DNA of 64,000 nt from Symsagittifera roscoffensis. Taxonomy: Eukaryota; Xenacoelomorpha; Acoela; Convolutidae. A program made the position numbers and the translations under genes. Below the pieces are notes generated by a model, which made no database searches, was not told the origin of the DNA, and worked only from the letters and a program-made list of their open reading frames with translations. The stretch covers positions 39,267,076 through 39,331,075 of the forward strand of contig NC_087069.1 of the NCBI RefSeq assembly GCF_963678635.1, written 5' to 3'. Every line of letters starts with the position of its first letter. Positions within the stretch are counted from its first letter, which is position 1. Positions 22,401 to 37,400 of the stretch are shown here, piece after piece.

Positions 22401-25400
22401 CGAGCCACTAGCCACAGTAATCCAGAGACCACGCCTGAAATGGGTTGGTCACGTCCTTCGCATGCCACCTGAAAGATTCCCGAAAGCCTGCTTATCTTTC
22501 ATGAAAGGCGACTCCTGGAAGTGACCGCGCGGAGGCATGAAAACTTCCTGGATGAGACAAGTCGCAAAAGAACTGGAACCGCTCCTAAAACCCTATCGTC
22601 GCCCAATATGAGGAATGGGAGGAAACGTGGATGGAGATTTGTCAAGAAACTGCTGAAAACCGCCAACAGTGGAGAGCTGTTGTACGCAACTTAACCATGG
22701 CGGACAAAAGGCAGCAATGCCTGCAAACGTCCTAACAAGAAGAAGAACTGGCACTGAATTTGAACGAAAAAGAAAGACACAAGATACTAACTAGTAATTA
22801 GTTAGTTGATATAATGCAATTGTGAATCAAAGGTGCACTTTTCCGGACTGTTTTGTTTGAACACTGATTCAATTTATGTAACCATCTTGGCGATAAGTGT
22901 AGTGGTCTTGTGTAGTGCTTAATTCAACTGACTTAGTCGTATTCCAAATGATAATTTCATGAATTGATCCATATATGGGTTAATTTCTAACTACCAACTA
23001 CTAGTTTGTATATTGTGTCTTTTTTCGTTCTTCTACTGATTGCCTGTCAATGAAGACTGACAAGCCTGGTTATCTAGTTAATTACTACTGACTACTACTA
23101 ATTAGTATCTTGTTTCGTTCGACTTCTCTCTCTGTGAATGACTCACCTGGTCATATGCGGAGAGTGCGGCGCAGAATATGATGGCGTTGACGTCCTCAAA
23201 ACAGTGCATCCACTTCTTCCGCTCGCTCCTCTGACCCCCCACGTCAAACACCTGATAATGAAGTCAGAAATTGAAAAAAATATATATTTTCATAATGTTT
23301 TGCAGAAAGAGAAATTGTAATTCAATAGCGAACTACTTTTTCACTTTCTGCAAAATTGTTATGAAAATTAATTTAGAAAGAAAAAGCATTTTATATTTTA
23401 TATTTTGTCATTGAATTGTGGATTAATCATCTAAATTGATTTGATATTTTCAATTTTTCAGCAATCAAAAACTTTGGTTCATTTTCATTGCACTTTTTTC
23501 ATCATGCAATTAGCACTAATTGTCTATATATAGTCTATTCATACAAACCGAATTAAAAGTTTTTTAATCTTTAGAATTTTTAATTTTCTAAAAATATCAA
23601 TTCGATTTTGAATTGACTAACTTTCACTTCGTGACTGAAAGCATTAAATTTTTTGGCTCTTTTTCCTTTCCCCCACCTCGCATAAACATCAATTTTATGT
23701 TGTAACGAGGGGTTTCGCAAGGTTAAACATAAAGACCAAATATGTTTGGCATGGCCTAAAATAGTTCGCATGCCAATTTTCGTAACATTCGAATAACATG
23801 AACAAACTTTCACTAGTAAATTTTTGCAGGTGGGGGGGGGGGAAGAAAAATAGCCAATGTTTTTTGCGCAAAAATTTTCAGCCTGAAGAACTTTTGGTCC
23901 TTTTCAAATAAAATAACAAAATTAAAACATAGTTTTCCTTCATTGTTTCCAGCCAATTTTAATAAAATAATTTGAGAATATAAGCCCATTAAATTGACAC
24001 AAGTAACTGTGCGAAACTGTTAGAAATCTAAAATGTAGAGTATTGGTCCTTGTTGAAACACGAATCAGTACCAATTGACTGATCATTCGGTGGATTCAGA
24101 AATTACTTCTACCAATAATTTTTTTCTTAAGCTAATAAATAATTATAGAAATAATTGGTGCCACGTGCAGTTCAGTTTATATAGTTGATTGTTTGTAAAA
24201 GTAAACAATCCTAGACACGTTTTATAAACCAAATAGTTATATGAAATTAACGTGTTTTGCTGAAAAAAAAGAAAGTAAAGTGTGAAAAATGACCTTGAAG
24301 TTGAGGTTTTTGAAGCTGAAGTGTGTCTCGACGATGCCAGTGGTCTTCACTCTGGTCCTCAGCACATCCTGCTCAGACGGCAGGTAGTCTGGCTCCCCAA
24401 TCCTGTCCAGATCGTCCAAGAAGTACTTGGCACTGTCGTTCAGCTGGTACTCATTCGAGCGCGAGAAACACACCTGCGGAACAAAGTTACAAGATAGTTA
24501 TTATTCACTTTTTTACACGAGCCTACAAAACAATTAAATTCGGCAATTATTTTAACACGAATGGGGACAAATTAATCACAAAAGTTTTACCGAACCCATG
24601 ATATCTTTTTTCGTCATTAATAATTTTTTAAAACATTTTGTCACTATTTTTTTTTCATTTTACAGAAACCCATTTCCCCTTTCGTCATTCTTAATCAATT
24701 ATAATCTATTTACAATATACAGATGTGTATATCTTTGCATGTATAGATCTTAACAGGTACAAGCGTATCTGATTTTGATAGATATGAAAACCTACGTCAA
24801 CAACCTGCATTATGGTCCCGATTGTACTATTTACAACGTCAGTTTTCGCTCAATATGAATTGTCAATTAAAAATATACAACTACTTGAAACTTAATGACT
24901 ATCGATTGCATTTATAACATTTAAATAATTTTTTTCTCTCCCTGATTGCGATAGTTTGGACTGGTATTCCTATGTTACGCTTCAAACATCAGACCTTAGG
25001 GGCCTAAGCATTTGTGCTAAAAATAAAGAACCAATTAATTATATTAAGATAACTAATGTTCTGTTTGCTTATCAACACAGACTTAAAAAGCTCTAAGTCT
25101 GAGAACACGACAGTAGCTTCTGTCTACTTCTGATTAAAAGCTAATGAAAATTGTTTTCTATGGATTACAAATATATAAATAAACTGCGTAGACGAAAACC
25201 GTAAATCTTTGGTATTTTTTTCCGAACGACCTACCCCTCCCAGGGATTTGAACTTCGACCACTTTTTTTAAATTATTTTTGTAATACCTATTGCTGATCA
25301 AACCTTAAGGTAGCTAAGAAACTTCCAAGCTAATAAGTGATTCTAAATTAAACATAGCCAACATTTGGAAAATAGTCAAAGAAACAAGAAAAAATACTGA

Positions 25401-28400
25401 CTCATCTTGAAAAAAAAAACTTTCGATTTCCAGAGAAAAATGATATACCCGTAAAGCTCTTTAAATTTTAAGAATTTTGAAAAAAATTTTCCTCTGGGAA
25501 ATCTGAAATTTAAAATCACTTTCAAAGCTAGGAACCGATCACGTTTTTTTGTGATCTTTACATTTTTGCTGTTCGATAGTGGAGTTTACCTTCTATTTGA
25601 AAAGGGAATTGAACTGAACTTGAAAAAGAAAATCAAAATTCTAACTTCGAAAATCAAATCTGAGCGAGAACAATTTTATCCTGAAACATAAAAAAAAAAC
25701 GAAAAAAATCATCAAGACCTATGTAAGACTATTCGCTACGTTACTTATATTGACTCTTTACAATTGCGAAGCAAGTGTCTTGTAATAATAAAATTGTGCT
25801 TATACTAATTTTGCTACATTTTTATAGTGCGAACAGATTTGGTCCAACAAGATTTCGTCATATTTTTACCAGCAGTTTTCATATCATTTTTTAAAAAACG
25901 TATCAACAGATTTCGTATCTTCTCTGAGTTGATGTGTGTTGCGAGCTGTTTATGAAAACGCCTGGAGGCTTTTGTTGCGCCAGTACCAAAGCGCGACCAC
26001 CATTTGGGGACTGGGAGAGAATTTTAAAAATAGGGCGAAATCTGTCAATTTGTTTTTTGGACTAAATCTGTAAACCGTTTTTTTTATTAGTTTGACAGTC
26101 TATTTATTAATCCAGCAGTACTTTTATTAACTTGCAAATGATCTTAATACAATGGAAGTGTTTTGACAGTTATTAATTTGACATTGTGTTAAAACTCATG
26201 GGTGATTTTATCTTTCTTTTTACGGTTATTTAAACATTTTTAACCAATCTGTAATGTAATTCAGAACTGATCCTGTCAAATTATGTCAAGCCAATGCTTT
26301 TTATGATGTAATCTGGCTTCTCTATTTGACGTATAAAGCGATTATGAAAATTCATAGGAGTGTATTTCTCTTGCCCGTACATACAGTTATGCACTACTAT
26401 TAAGTGAACAGATGTCCCATTAAATTTTGACGTTAACAGAATTTTATACCGATCAAGTAGTAGCCGTATTTTCTGATTTCTTCACCCAGTTAGAGATCAT
26501 ATATGATGATCAGATTAGCCGTCAATTCACCCTTAAACTAAATTACAGGGAAGAAAAAACGTCTCAAATATGATTTAAATTTTGTAGGGTTATCGTTACG
26601 ATTATGTAGAAGGGATGATTTTAGTCTTCAGGTATTTTTGTGCAAAATTGGACATCAAGGCACACCTTTCAGTCGTGAGTCAGTCGATATTTGAAAACTT
26701 TGAATAAGTTGTCTCGGGATCGAAAAAATATCTGTTTGAAAAAGTCTAGTCTTGGGACCAGTTTAAAGCAGAGAGTAGATGCATTCTAAAAAGCACATTT
26801 AATTATTAAAACGCATTCAGTTCAGCGGTTACAAATAAATTCAATGTTTAATTTTAAAAAAATAGCGCTCAATTAATTGAGGGCCTTCGCAATTACATCA
26901 GACACATATCATTGCAAGCTCGTGGATAGAAAATACGGTGGAAATCACTAAATTTGAAATTTTGTTTAAAAAGAAACTAAAAAAACTAGCATCTACAAAT
27001 CGAGGTTTTTTGATTTTTTTTGGATTTTTCTCACTAATTTTTTTTGAAAAACTTGGAAAAAAAATATACATATAATATTACAGCGCCCTGGAAGTATTGA
27101 TAAGTTTGGTACTAATTCGATAGTTAATTAATGTCAACATAAATTTATAAATAGACATATATATATATATTTTTTTTTTCACGAGCTGTAGCTTTTGTAT
27201 TTAAATAAAAATATGTTTGCTCGTATTGTTTAATTTGATTTGTTTCATTAGAGATGTTTAATTTGAATAGAAGGGTAGACTTTTAGTGGACCAACAGGTC
27301 CCGTTGTCTATCCGTTCCTGCTTTAAATGTGGTAAATTTAATTATGCTGATATATTGTTTATAAAAGGAAAAATAAATTCTTTCTTTATGTATGCCTAAG
27401 TGTTTAGTTAGCTCTGAGATAACAATAACTACGGGGACACTATTTTGGTATGCGTCCGTAGAGCCGAAAGAAGTATCCTAAAGGTTTTATTGACTTAAAA
27501 ATTTGTTACGCTCCCCGGAGCAAATAAAAAACATGACTATATACTCTTGTCCTTCAAACAACCTTTTTTAATGCAACTGAGCCGATATAACATACAACGA
27601 AGCAATAAAGTCCAATTATTGTAAAAGGAATGATTACATTTATGAGAGCAATTGTCTTGTTATCGGGAACTAGGCTTTTTTCACCGAAAACAACTTTTCT
27701 TACACACCTCTTATATTGTTCTATTCTTGATCCCACATTTCTTCATTCTTTATCCCTTCAAGATTATCGGCTTAAACCCGCACTATGCGCAAGGGTTTTT
27801 CGTTGCATTTTTTGGGTAGCTTAAATCTTTGGTTAAACAAAAAGATCCGTAAAATTGATTTTTAAATTAAAGATGTCTGCTCAAAGATTGTCGGCTTAGT
27901 TGCCATATCAAGATTTTTTTCTTTTGCTGGAAGAAAGTTTCTTTTAGTTGGAAGTTCAAGTGTTGCTCATTGTAGTTTTAGGTGGGGCTTGACACTTGAA
28001 GGATTTTTATAAAGTCACATGCTCAAAGATCGTCGGCTTTGTTTACTCATCATAAGCTTTGTGCCGTTGCTAATTCAAAACTCAAATGTCTGGAATGTCG
28101 AGATATGGGAAAATTTAAATTTTGCTAGACCTTTTTTCAACATTTAAAAAATTCGACTTTTAATGTTTTTAATGTGTTTTTATGTTTTTTATATTATGTT
28201 ATTATGTTTTTTATGTGTTACATGTCTAGCAAAGGAAATTATATTAGAACCTGATGTCGGCTTTGTTTACTCTTCATACGATTTGTTCCGTTGCTAATTC
28301 AATATTCAAATGTCTGGCATGTGGAGACAAGAGAAAATTTAGTATTTGGTAGTCGGAGTTTTTTCAACTTGTAAAAAAATCAATTTCTTTTTTTAAATGT

Positions 28401-31400
28401 TTGTACTTGACAATTCAAGTTTTCCCAGAAAAAAATCAAATTCTATAGATATAAAAAAGCAGAAACGAGCCGAGTTTGGACCCCTTTGATATTGAAGCAT
28501 GGTCAATTTCTTAAATTTTTGTTGAAAAAGTTGTTTACTTTCGAGGAAAAAATTCTGGTTCCACATTTCAAGTTCATTTACTCTGGCAAAGGAAATTAGC
28601 TTAGAACCTGATAAAATTGCTCTAAAGAAATTAATAAGTCAGTCTAACTTTCCCAAAAGATAGCAATGTGATTCACTCATTTTTTAATGATAAAGAGTTT
28701 TCCTTATTATTTTTTAAATCTTTTTCAATCGAATCCGCTTGTATTTAATTAGAGCTGAACATATATATTGTATAGAGGCTTTTACCATTACTAAACTTGG
28801 AGGGTATTAGGGTTCTAATTTACATCACAGATATTTTTTTCATGATCTCCATTTTTTTTCATTATTTCAGTTTAAGGCATGGTAATGCTTCCCCCAGCAC
28901 CAAACTGGATATAGAAAGTCTTAGATTTAGAGAGGAGAGGGGATGGGTGGATGCCTTAGCAGAAATTGGGCCCCTCACTAGCATTTTTGATTTTCAGTTC
29001 GACCAAAAGTCTTGTTTTCCAAACAGTTGAATCCAAGCATTCGTGTAATTTAAACCCTATCTTTTCTTGAATACGTCGATGATTCACATGGTAAAATATC
29101 TTTGTGGACTTTGTGTGTAAAAATAACGTGTAACTGCTTAAGTAACGACGTTTGGTCATTTTAAAGCTGAGTTCGAAAGCCGCTACAGTTGAAAACCTTA
29201 GCTGACCTATGCAGGTATGACGTACCGTTTGGTAATGGTTCGTTTAGTTTGAACAATATGACGGTGTTCATTTACAATATTAATACAGCTCTGCGAAATT
29301 AAGCAGGGCTATGTTTCATTGCTCTCTTGTTACATCAAATTTGTTTTGTCTTGTTCGTCAAACAAAGTGGCTCTTTCATGAAATTCAGTTTCTGACCGAA
29401 GCCTGAAATCGAATACTGTTGAACTTTTCCACTTGAAGTATCTTAAATATAGCCAAAAGAATATTGTCAGTGAACGCAAGAAAACCAGAATCAAAATTGC
29501 TGATTATTTTGGAAATATCTTCAAAACAATAAAGATATGGCCTTAAAGGTCTTTGAAATTCAAAGAAGATTCATGATTGCATAAAACAATATTTTGGTAA
29601 AAATAACCCAATTTGAGAAAAATGTATCAATTGTTCTTTTTTGTTTCGCTGTACTATAAAAATGTTACAATCCATTTTTACAATTAAAATCTTGACAGTA
29701 AATCAATGTTCCTGAACAAAAAAAACGAAAAAAAAAAAACCATGAAAACAATTGTCTTTACTGAGTTTATCGGCACTTAATTATTAGGAAAAAGTGATTT
29801 GGTCAAAAATGATAAAATGAGACGTTTTTCAAAGATAAGAAAAGTTTAATTGAAGATTTCATAAATATATTTTTCTACATCATAACCTTTTTTCTCTGAT
29901 TTAACTAACTTATATAATTCGAATGGTGTAGGGTTTTTCCTAATTTCAAATGAATGTAAGCTCAAAGCCTTGTTCAAAATAGAGTCGAAATATAAATGTC
30001 AAATCTTGTCGAGGCAAAACCGAGCCCTGTCGAAACATGATTTAGAGCATTTTGTCAAGACTTGTAACTTGACTTAAACCTCGTGAAGGCAATGACTAAC
30101 AGTGCAGAAGTTTCAGGAATAATAAACAGCCTGCGGAAATAAGTTCTTAAGTTCCAAACTATCTCGGGATTATTTTTGTTTGCTTAGCATAAAAGATGCC
30201 AAATTAGTTTCAGTTTTTTGACATGTAAAAGTTTTTGAACACTCATTTATCTGAACCACTGTGTCAGTCATAAAGTATTAGTTTCTCTGCCTGTAAATTC
30301 AACGCACCTAAAACCGTTATAGCTCATAAAAGAAGTTACAAAATAAATATCATGCGCTAATTCTTGTCTAGGGATCTAACAACCTTTAGCTTTTCAATAA
30401 AACATTACCAAAAGACTGTTGGAAAAGAGTCAATTAGTTCAAACGCAGAAATTTTGGCTTTTTTTCAAAAAATTCTCAACTTTTGAATTTCAAAGAAAAA
30501 ATTAATGCCCTTAAATCTTTTTAATTTCACCAACAATTTATTTTTTGTTGCTTTTTTGATTAAGTTAACCCAATTCGAGAAAACTGGATCAATAGATAAA
30601 TTTTTATTTCGCTGGGAAATCTGAAAATTAAATTTCACTTTTGAAACTAGAAGTTGATGACATGTTTCGTGCCCTTTACACTTTTGCTGTTCGATAGAGG
30701 AGATGCCTTCCTTTTAATAAAGGAAAAAACTTAACTCAAAAGTAAATTAAATGTCAAACCGCGAAAAAGTAAATTGGAGCCTGAACAAATTTTAGGACTT
30801 TTCTTAAAAACAAAAACGAAAAAAAAGTTCATCGCGACCTATATAAAAGTCTGAACTACATTCATCGACGCTGAAACAAAACAAACAAAAACAATGATTA
30901 ATTTTTTGAGGCTTTTGAGTGAGCGTTTTCGAACCGTTCTGATGTTGAATTTGTTATGTAAATTGAGTTCTGTTTCAAAGATATATCTGAATTTTTTTGC
31001 TAAAGTTGATCAGTTTTCCCTTAAAATTTCCATTTCAAAGCATATCGTAATAATACGCGTTTTCAGGGTTAAGTGGTTCAAAATTCTTTAAATTTTTTTT
31101 GTTGTCTACTTCAAAACCTCATCCGGGATATAAAAGAACTTGGAACGCGTTTGAAAATGGAATTCTTTTCATCATCACCGCAAGGTGTCGTGTTTTAAAC
31201 ATGTGGCTGATGCTAAATTTAGCAAATCAATAACTGGAAAAACAGTAAAAACCTCTACATGCAATTTGCAATTTGAATAAAAAGAGAAATGCGTTGTTAA
31301 AGCGGAATATTCTGATAGCAGAAGGATTGAATGATAGAAAGCTATATAAACCAGTCAGAATTCGGGTTTGAGATATCTGACAGAAAATGTGCCAATTCAC

Positions 31401-34400
31401 TCGAAATTTAGACAGTTTTAATGATTTTGATCGGCTGCAAATTTTATAAAACTCTGACCTGCTGTTATGAAAAATAAATCCGCTGTTTTTGCGAAAACTT
31501 TTTTTCGAAAAACAGATTTCTTAAAGTTAAAGTAAAATTCTGCAAATCTATGGAACCAAATTTTTTTAATTGATTAGAAAATTAGACGAATTTTGATCTT
31601 TTGATATAGCTTCTTTTGCTCTATGCATACAAAAGCTATTTGAAATAACGCCGAAAAAGGTAACAATATTTAAACATCGGAGACAGGTGAGAGAAATTGA
31701 TTTAATGGGAGATGATTTTTTTAGATACGCACTATACACTGACGTGCACTTGTTATCATCATTTTACTGATATATAAAACAATTCACTGAAATATAAATG
31801 CGCTGCAAGGTTGATATAATAGCAATCAACTGATATCAATTTGCAGCAGCAGCTGTTTCAGAACGATAACGCCAAAGAGCAAAAAAGTTCAGGAAAATTT
31901 GCAATTCTTGAAGTACAACCTTGGCTAACAAAAATTACTCTGTGATGGAAATTCTTTAATAGCTAAGTAAAATTTCGTTTGTGTTGAGATATTTGCTAAA
32001 TTAATGCGGAACTTGCTCCGGTTAATAGGAAACAAATTGCCTCTGAAAAGACTGAAAAATAAATTTGTGATCGTAACCAAATTTCAGGGAGGGTTTCCTA
32101 GGTCAATTTTTTTAGGTCGATGATTTTCTTAGGTCGATGATTTTCTTAGGTCGATGTGCTTTTTGACCTTTCATTTGTGGGCGAAAGTGTTTTGTAATCC
32201 AATTTTCACTGAAGTGCTCATACGTTTGAAGTTGATCCTAATTTCCTAAACTATCCTAGTTTGTATTCAATTGAGTGGTTCTTTTTAATTAAAACGCAAT
32301 GAAGCTCTATTTGCAATGAGTTTTAATTTAGTTGACTTTCAAGAAGTCTGCGTAACTGATCCTTATTTTTTTTCTAGTATCACTTTTTTTTGTCAATCAC
32401 ATATCAATGTTGATTCTCCAATTTACCCAACCTTTTTTGCACTACAGAATATATGGACTTGGATAAAACTATTTATAACTTCCAATTATGGTATCTTTTT
32501 AAAATCACCAGTGTATATTTTTGCTAAAAGGATAAGCTCCTTGGATTTTTGGAGATCCCACAGCTTAATTGACATCTTGCTTCGATAGAATACGAAACAA
32601 TCTTTTTTACGTCAATCAAAGAGAGAGAGAAAGAGAGAGAGAGAAAGAGATCTTTTAACTACCCTAAAATGAGCTGCCCACGCATTATTTCTTTTCAAGA
32701 AGCATTATTGTAAATCGTGGTCGTTTTATTAGATTTCATTTAGAATTATCTCGAAGAGCTGATTCCCGCAGCGCTCTCACTAATAACAGCAGCTAATGTT
32801 TTTGATATCTATCGTTTAAAAGTGCGCCTACGAACGCTTTCTAAAATGATTTTTGATGCATATTCGCATTCATAAAATTGAAATTGATGCAGTTAAAATT
32901 TTTTAACGATTTTTTTAAACAAAACTTGAATAATTTAGAGGAAGTAATGCGACGGTTTAGCACTTCAGTTCTCGTCTTTTTTTAACGACTTCTTGATAAA
33001 TCGAAAAATAATCGACATTCAATACTAATAAACTCATTCGTTACTTAGACAGTCGCTTGACGCTATCGCTGAAATACGTCTTTGTTTTAAGAAAGTTGAC
33101 TGTAAAAGTCAATTAAAACAAGACTGCTCGTATCAGGGCGAAGCCCTGAATGTTCCGACTGCCTTTTAAGGTTTATGGAGCAGTAATAACATTAAAAAAT
33201 TAAATGTAATAAAAAATTTAAATTATTTTTCATGAAAATCATCACCCCACGCGCTATATAAATCACATAAGGATAGATTTCGGTGCTTGTAAAAAATCAA
33301 TTATGGCAAGTAAGCTTCTTTCAACCAATTTGGAACTATTTCTAAGACGGATTAACTCTCCGCTTACGCTTTAATAGCGCGAAATATATCGCACGTTAAT
33401 TGTCCCAAATTGGCCAAATGGCAATCTTTAAACCCCCATAACTTTACGAAAAATGATCAAAGGTGAAATATCTTTTCAAATTTGAGCTCAGGACAACAAT
33501 ACCTTTCGAATGAAATAGAAAAAAATTCCGTCAAAAATGGCTAGTTAAAAAGTCGAAATTTATCTGAAGAAAAAAAACCCACTCCGAGCACAAATATTCC
33601 GTTACTTTCGTATCGAAAGCCGGAACAATAACAGATAGAAATTTGAGATGTCAGTTTGAAATTTTTCTGATTATTCTTGCTAAATTTTCTTATTTTATAA
33701 AACGATTTCTGTCTGCTACTGGCATACAGCCTATCGTAACACAGTTCGCCCAAATTGGCAATCGTTAAAAATCTTCAATTTTGAAAAAGTCAAATGGGAT
33801 CCCAGTTTAGTTATAGTGGAATATTTTTTTAGGAGAATACACCGGAAAAATGTCGATAATTTGATTCGTCAAATAAACCCTGGTGTAAAACTTTGCTTCA
33901 TGAGAAAAATGATTGAAAAATGTCGTGATCTACTTTTGAAAACAACATAATTCTGCGCAAATATTCATTACAAAATTTAGTTTGCTGAAGAGTTTTGATC
34001 TGTTCCTTGAAAAATCAATCTTTTAACTGAAGAAAACGAAAAAAAATCATGCAAAAAACATAAATTGACGTTAAACAATAGATTGAAAAAATTGAGTGAC
34101 TACTAGACAAGTATATGGAAATTGCTCGTCAGAGATTTTGATTGCTAAGAACATGTGCCAGGAGATGGAATGATTTACCTAAACCTTAATTATCTTAGAG
34201 AAGTCAAAGTATAAAACAAAAATGAATAAATTTTATTACATTTACATGAAAAACTATCAGTTAGCAAAGACAATGAGGGTTGTTAAGCATATTTGTATGG
34301 GGGTTAGGAAATTAGATGATAAGCAAATTAGACGTGACCAACAAAAATGAATTTAGACGTTAAATTGTTTCCGCATAACTAGCATTTTAGACGGAAAGCA

Positions 34401-37400
34401 AAAGGCTAACAAAACTTATTGCCCAAATCAAATTTTCATTTCTTCAAAATTAGTATATGATCCCATTGCATATTTAAATACTTATCACAATTGATTTATA
34501 AAATGTTAATTTCAAGATTATAAAACATTTTTGAAATGCATAATTTATACAATTGCGGCATGTGAAAAATGCGGAATGTAAAAATTGCGGCATGTGAAAA
34601 GTTGATTTGCTTTTAAGAAAGCTTGAACGAAAGTTAATTGCACTCGGTAAAAAAATTTCAGACACGAACAATACAAGGAAGTCTAATTTCCCATATTTGT
34701 AATTTTGCATCGACGTCTAAATTCGTTTTTGTTAGTCACTTGTAATTTTGCTTTTCGTCTAATTTCCTAGGCCCTATTTGTATATATAACTCTTCTATTA
34801 ACCCTATGTTTAATTAGTGTAGTGTTGTGTAGAAGCCAGCCTGGATTCATCTAATCATTTTGCTTGAAAACTCAGTTGATTTCTGTTTTTTTTTGTTTTG
34901 ATCATTGTTCGGTCCACGAAGTGCGAAGCGAGTTTGTATTTGAGTGTTACTTATCAGTTGTTACATTTATCTAGGTAATACTTTTCCCGCAAAATTGAGG
35001 TCGACCTACATATTTTACAGCCTTGATTTGGTCGGCAAAAAAAATCTAATAAGTTTGCTCAGTGTCGAGAAAACCGGTTTTAAATTTTTATTGTAGACCA
35101 AATTAGAGCAATTGAAGCCAGCGAGAAGAGTAATGTACTGCTATTTGGGCGTGAAAACTAATTTTGAAGCTTCATTTGACGTATCAAAAAAGTTAAAGCT
35201 ATTATCTGAAAAAAGAACTTTCAAAAAAGTTGAAAAATTAAAGTTTATTTTGTTCTCGTTTTTCACTGTGCAAAAAAATTAGTCAGTTACTGTTATTATA
35301 ATTTCACCATTTTGTTTTGTACTTCTGCCCACGAGCAGAAAATTGACCAAAAAATGAAAATCAATTAGTTTTTTCATTATTTTGAACTTTAGTGTGGGCA
35401 GAATCTTTTGTGCTACTTGCTCTTTTGTGCTACTTGCATTTTTTTTTAGTAAAGCTGTCATTTTTATTTCAGTTGCCACGAACTTCGAGTTCTATATTAA
35501 GGTTGCGTCACTTGAATATATATCCGAATTAGACTATTTATAGCTTGAATACGTATTTTGAAAGCGCAAAACTCGATCGATAAATGCCAAATCTAATGTG
35601 TTACCCTGATCCTTGAAACGGTCTCGTAAAATAAAGCCATTATTTCTAATCACCTGGCGTTAAAATTTTCAATTTCAGCTAAGTTGAAAAATGCTTTGCT
35701 AAATGTTTTCTAGCGCATGAAGGTTTTTTTTGCTCCTAGCACTCTTGTAGAGTGAAGAGATTATGGCGTAGGGTGGACTTTTCCTGCTCGATTTGGTAAT
35801 TAGTTTTACTTTCTCAAACTAGTTTTCACGCGCATGTTTTCAGAATGATTTTGAAAGCAGTTTTTTAGCTCAACTTTTGCCTAATTTAAGCACAGTCATG
35901 CTTTTCAAAAATTTAAATAAACCATTTATTAAAAAATAGTTTTTTTTTCATTTTTTCTAATCTAATAACCATAGTAGGATCATCTACATGTATGAACATT
36001 TTAACTAATAACCCTGGTGCGGGAACATCTACAGGGTTTAATCAACAAAGTTTTTTTTTCCATTTTACTGGTGACCGGAGTTTGGAATACATGAAAGGAA
36101 TATGCCGCAGTTGTCAAGAGATTAGGGTCTTCACCTGTATCTCGGAAACTCGAACCCTTAGGCGGCTTTTAATTTTTTTTGAAACCTAATTTGTTATTTT
36201 TGATGCGTTTCTAAAGCTCTTTTTGCTATTATTTTGCTTGTGTTTGCGGATAAGAGCATGGTATGGGTGTTGAACTTTAGAAATAATAGCAGCTCATTCA
36301 ATTGCTATTTCAACAGAAAAGTCTGAAAAGCGAAAATTTTTCAGACTTCCCTTTTTAGTGACTTAGAAAACGTTTCGGATTTTTTTTATTGCAGATCAAA
36401 TCATGACTGATAGAGCTTGAAATTTATATATCTCTCGACTTATATATTTCTATATCTTCAACATTGTCGGCCTCAGTTGAACTTGCGTGAAACTGAGGCC
36501 GACAAAAAATTTTCCCGCTGAATGGTCCGAGAAAGCAAAAAATAACAAATTTTTACCGTTTTCTTTTCGATTTTCACTTTAACGTGTTCGGTTTGTTAGT
36601 TACTAGTCTGCTAAGTCTCATCAGCGACCTAAAATCCATAGTAATGTCTTTATATTACTGAAGCTATAATTTGGTTCACTCAAGTCAAATTTTGAACGTC
36701 AACTTAATTTTAACGTCAATACTTCGTTCACTTCTAATGTTTTTTTTTTGCTTCGATTATCTGTTCTCATTGCCAAAATGACTTCTTAAATAGTGATTTC
36801 TACCATCTCTCAAAAATTGAAAAAAAATTAGATCTCTCAAAAAGCAGGAAACAATCTTTTCAAATGGTTGATTTGTCTCCGTTCCCATAAATTTAAAGTG
36901 ACAGGAAAGCTCAATGGTACTATTAGCATCTTGAGCTATTAACAACTGACTGATTAAAAGGTAGCAAATGGCTCTCATTGTATTGTAAAGTCGGTTAATT
37001 GAAGTTGACGTATTCTTTGCAAAAATAGGGCAAAAAGGAATCAAATTTCACTTAGTTGCTATGGCATAAGACGCCTACGTTTAGATATGTAGTTCTATTT
37101 TCGATCTAAGCTCCAAATCGACAGACATTTCATTGTTTTCAACCTTCTTTTCTGCCTAAGGGTGAAAATAAAAATTGCTCCATTTGTCCTTTTGATCTCT
37201 TTGAAATGCCTTGTTTGAATCGTGAAAGCAATTGTATAGAAAATATACGAAAGTTAGACTAAATTTAGTTGACCTTTAAGATAAGCTATAAATTGTTTTG
37301 GCGAAAAAGGAAAATCGTGAAAGTGAGCTTTGCTGAAATTTTTTCTGTTAGAGCTAATTTCAGTGTCTTTGACCACAAATGTAAACCAAATTATAGGAAA

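Larger units (their letters stand above)
17915..23146 (-). other. G alpha o intron 5
   Basis: 5.2 kb with GT-AG ends. It contains two copies of SINE family 1 (18083-18277, 21234-21446), the R1 dispersed repeat (19110-19620) and a LINE (21447-22746). The stretches 18300-19100 and 19650-21200 are AT-rich, and nothing is recognised in them. Confidence 0.85.

Noticed and set aside
32316-32588. 90-codon plus frame as an intronic gene
   Set aside because: Hydrophobic, Phe-rich composition expected from T-rich DNA; no family recognised.
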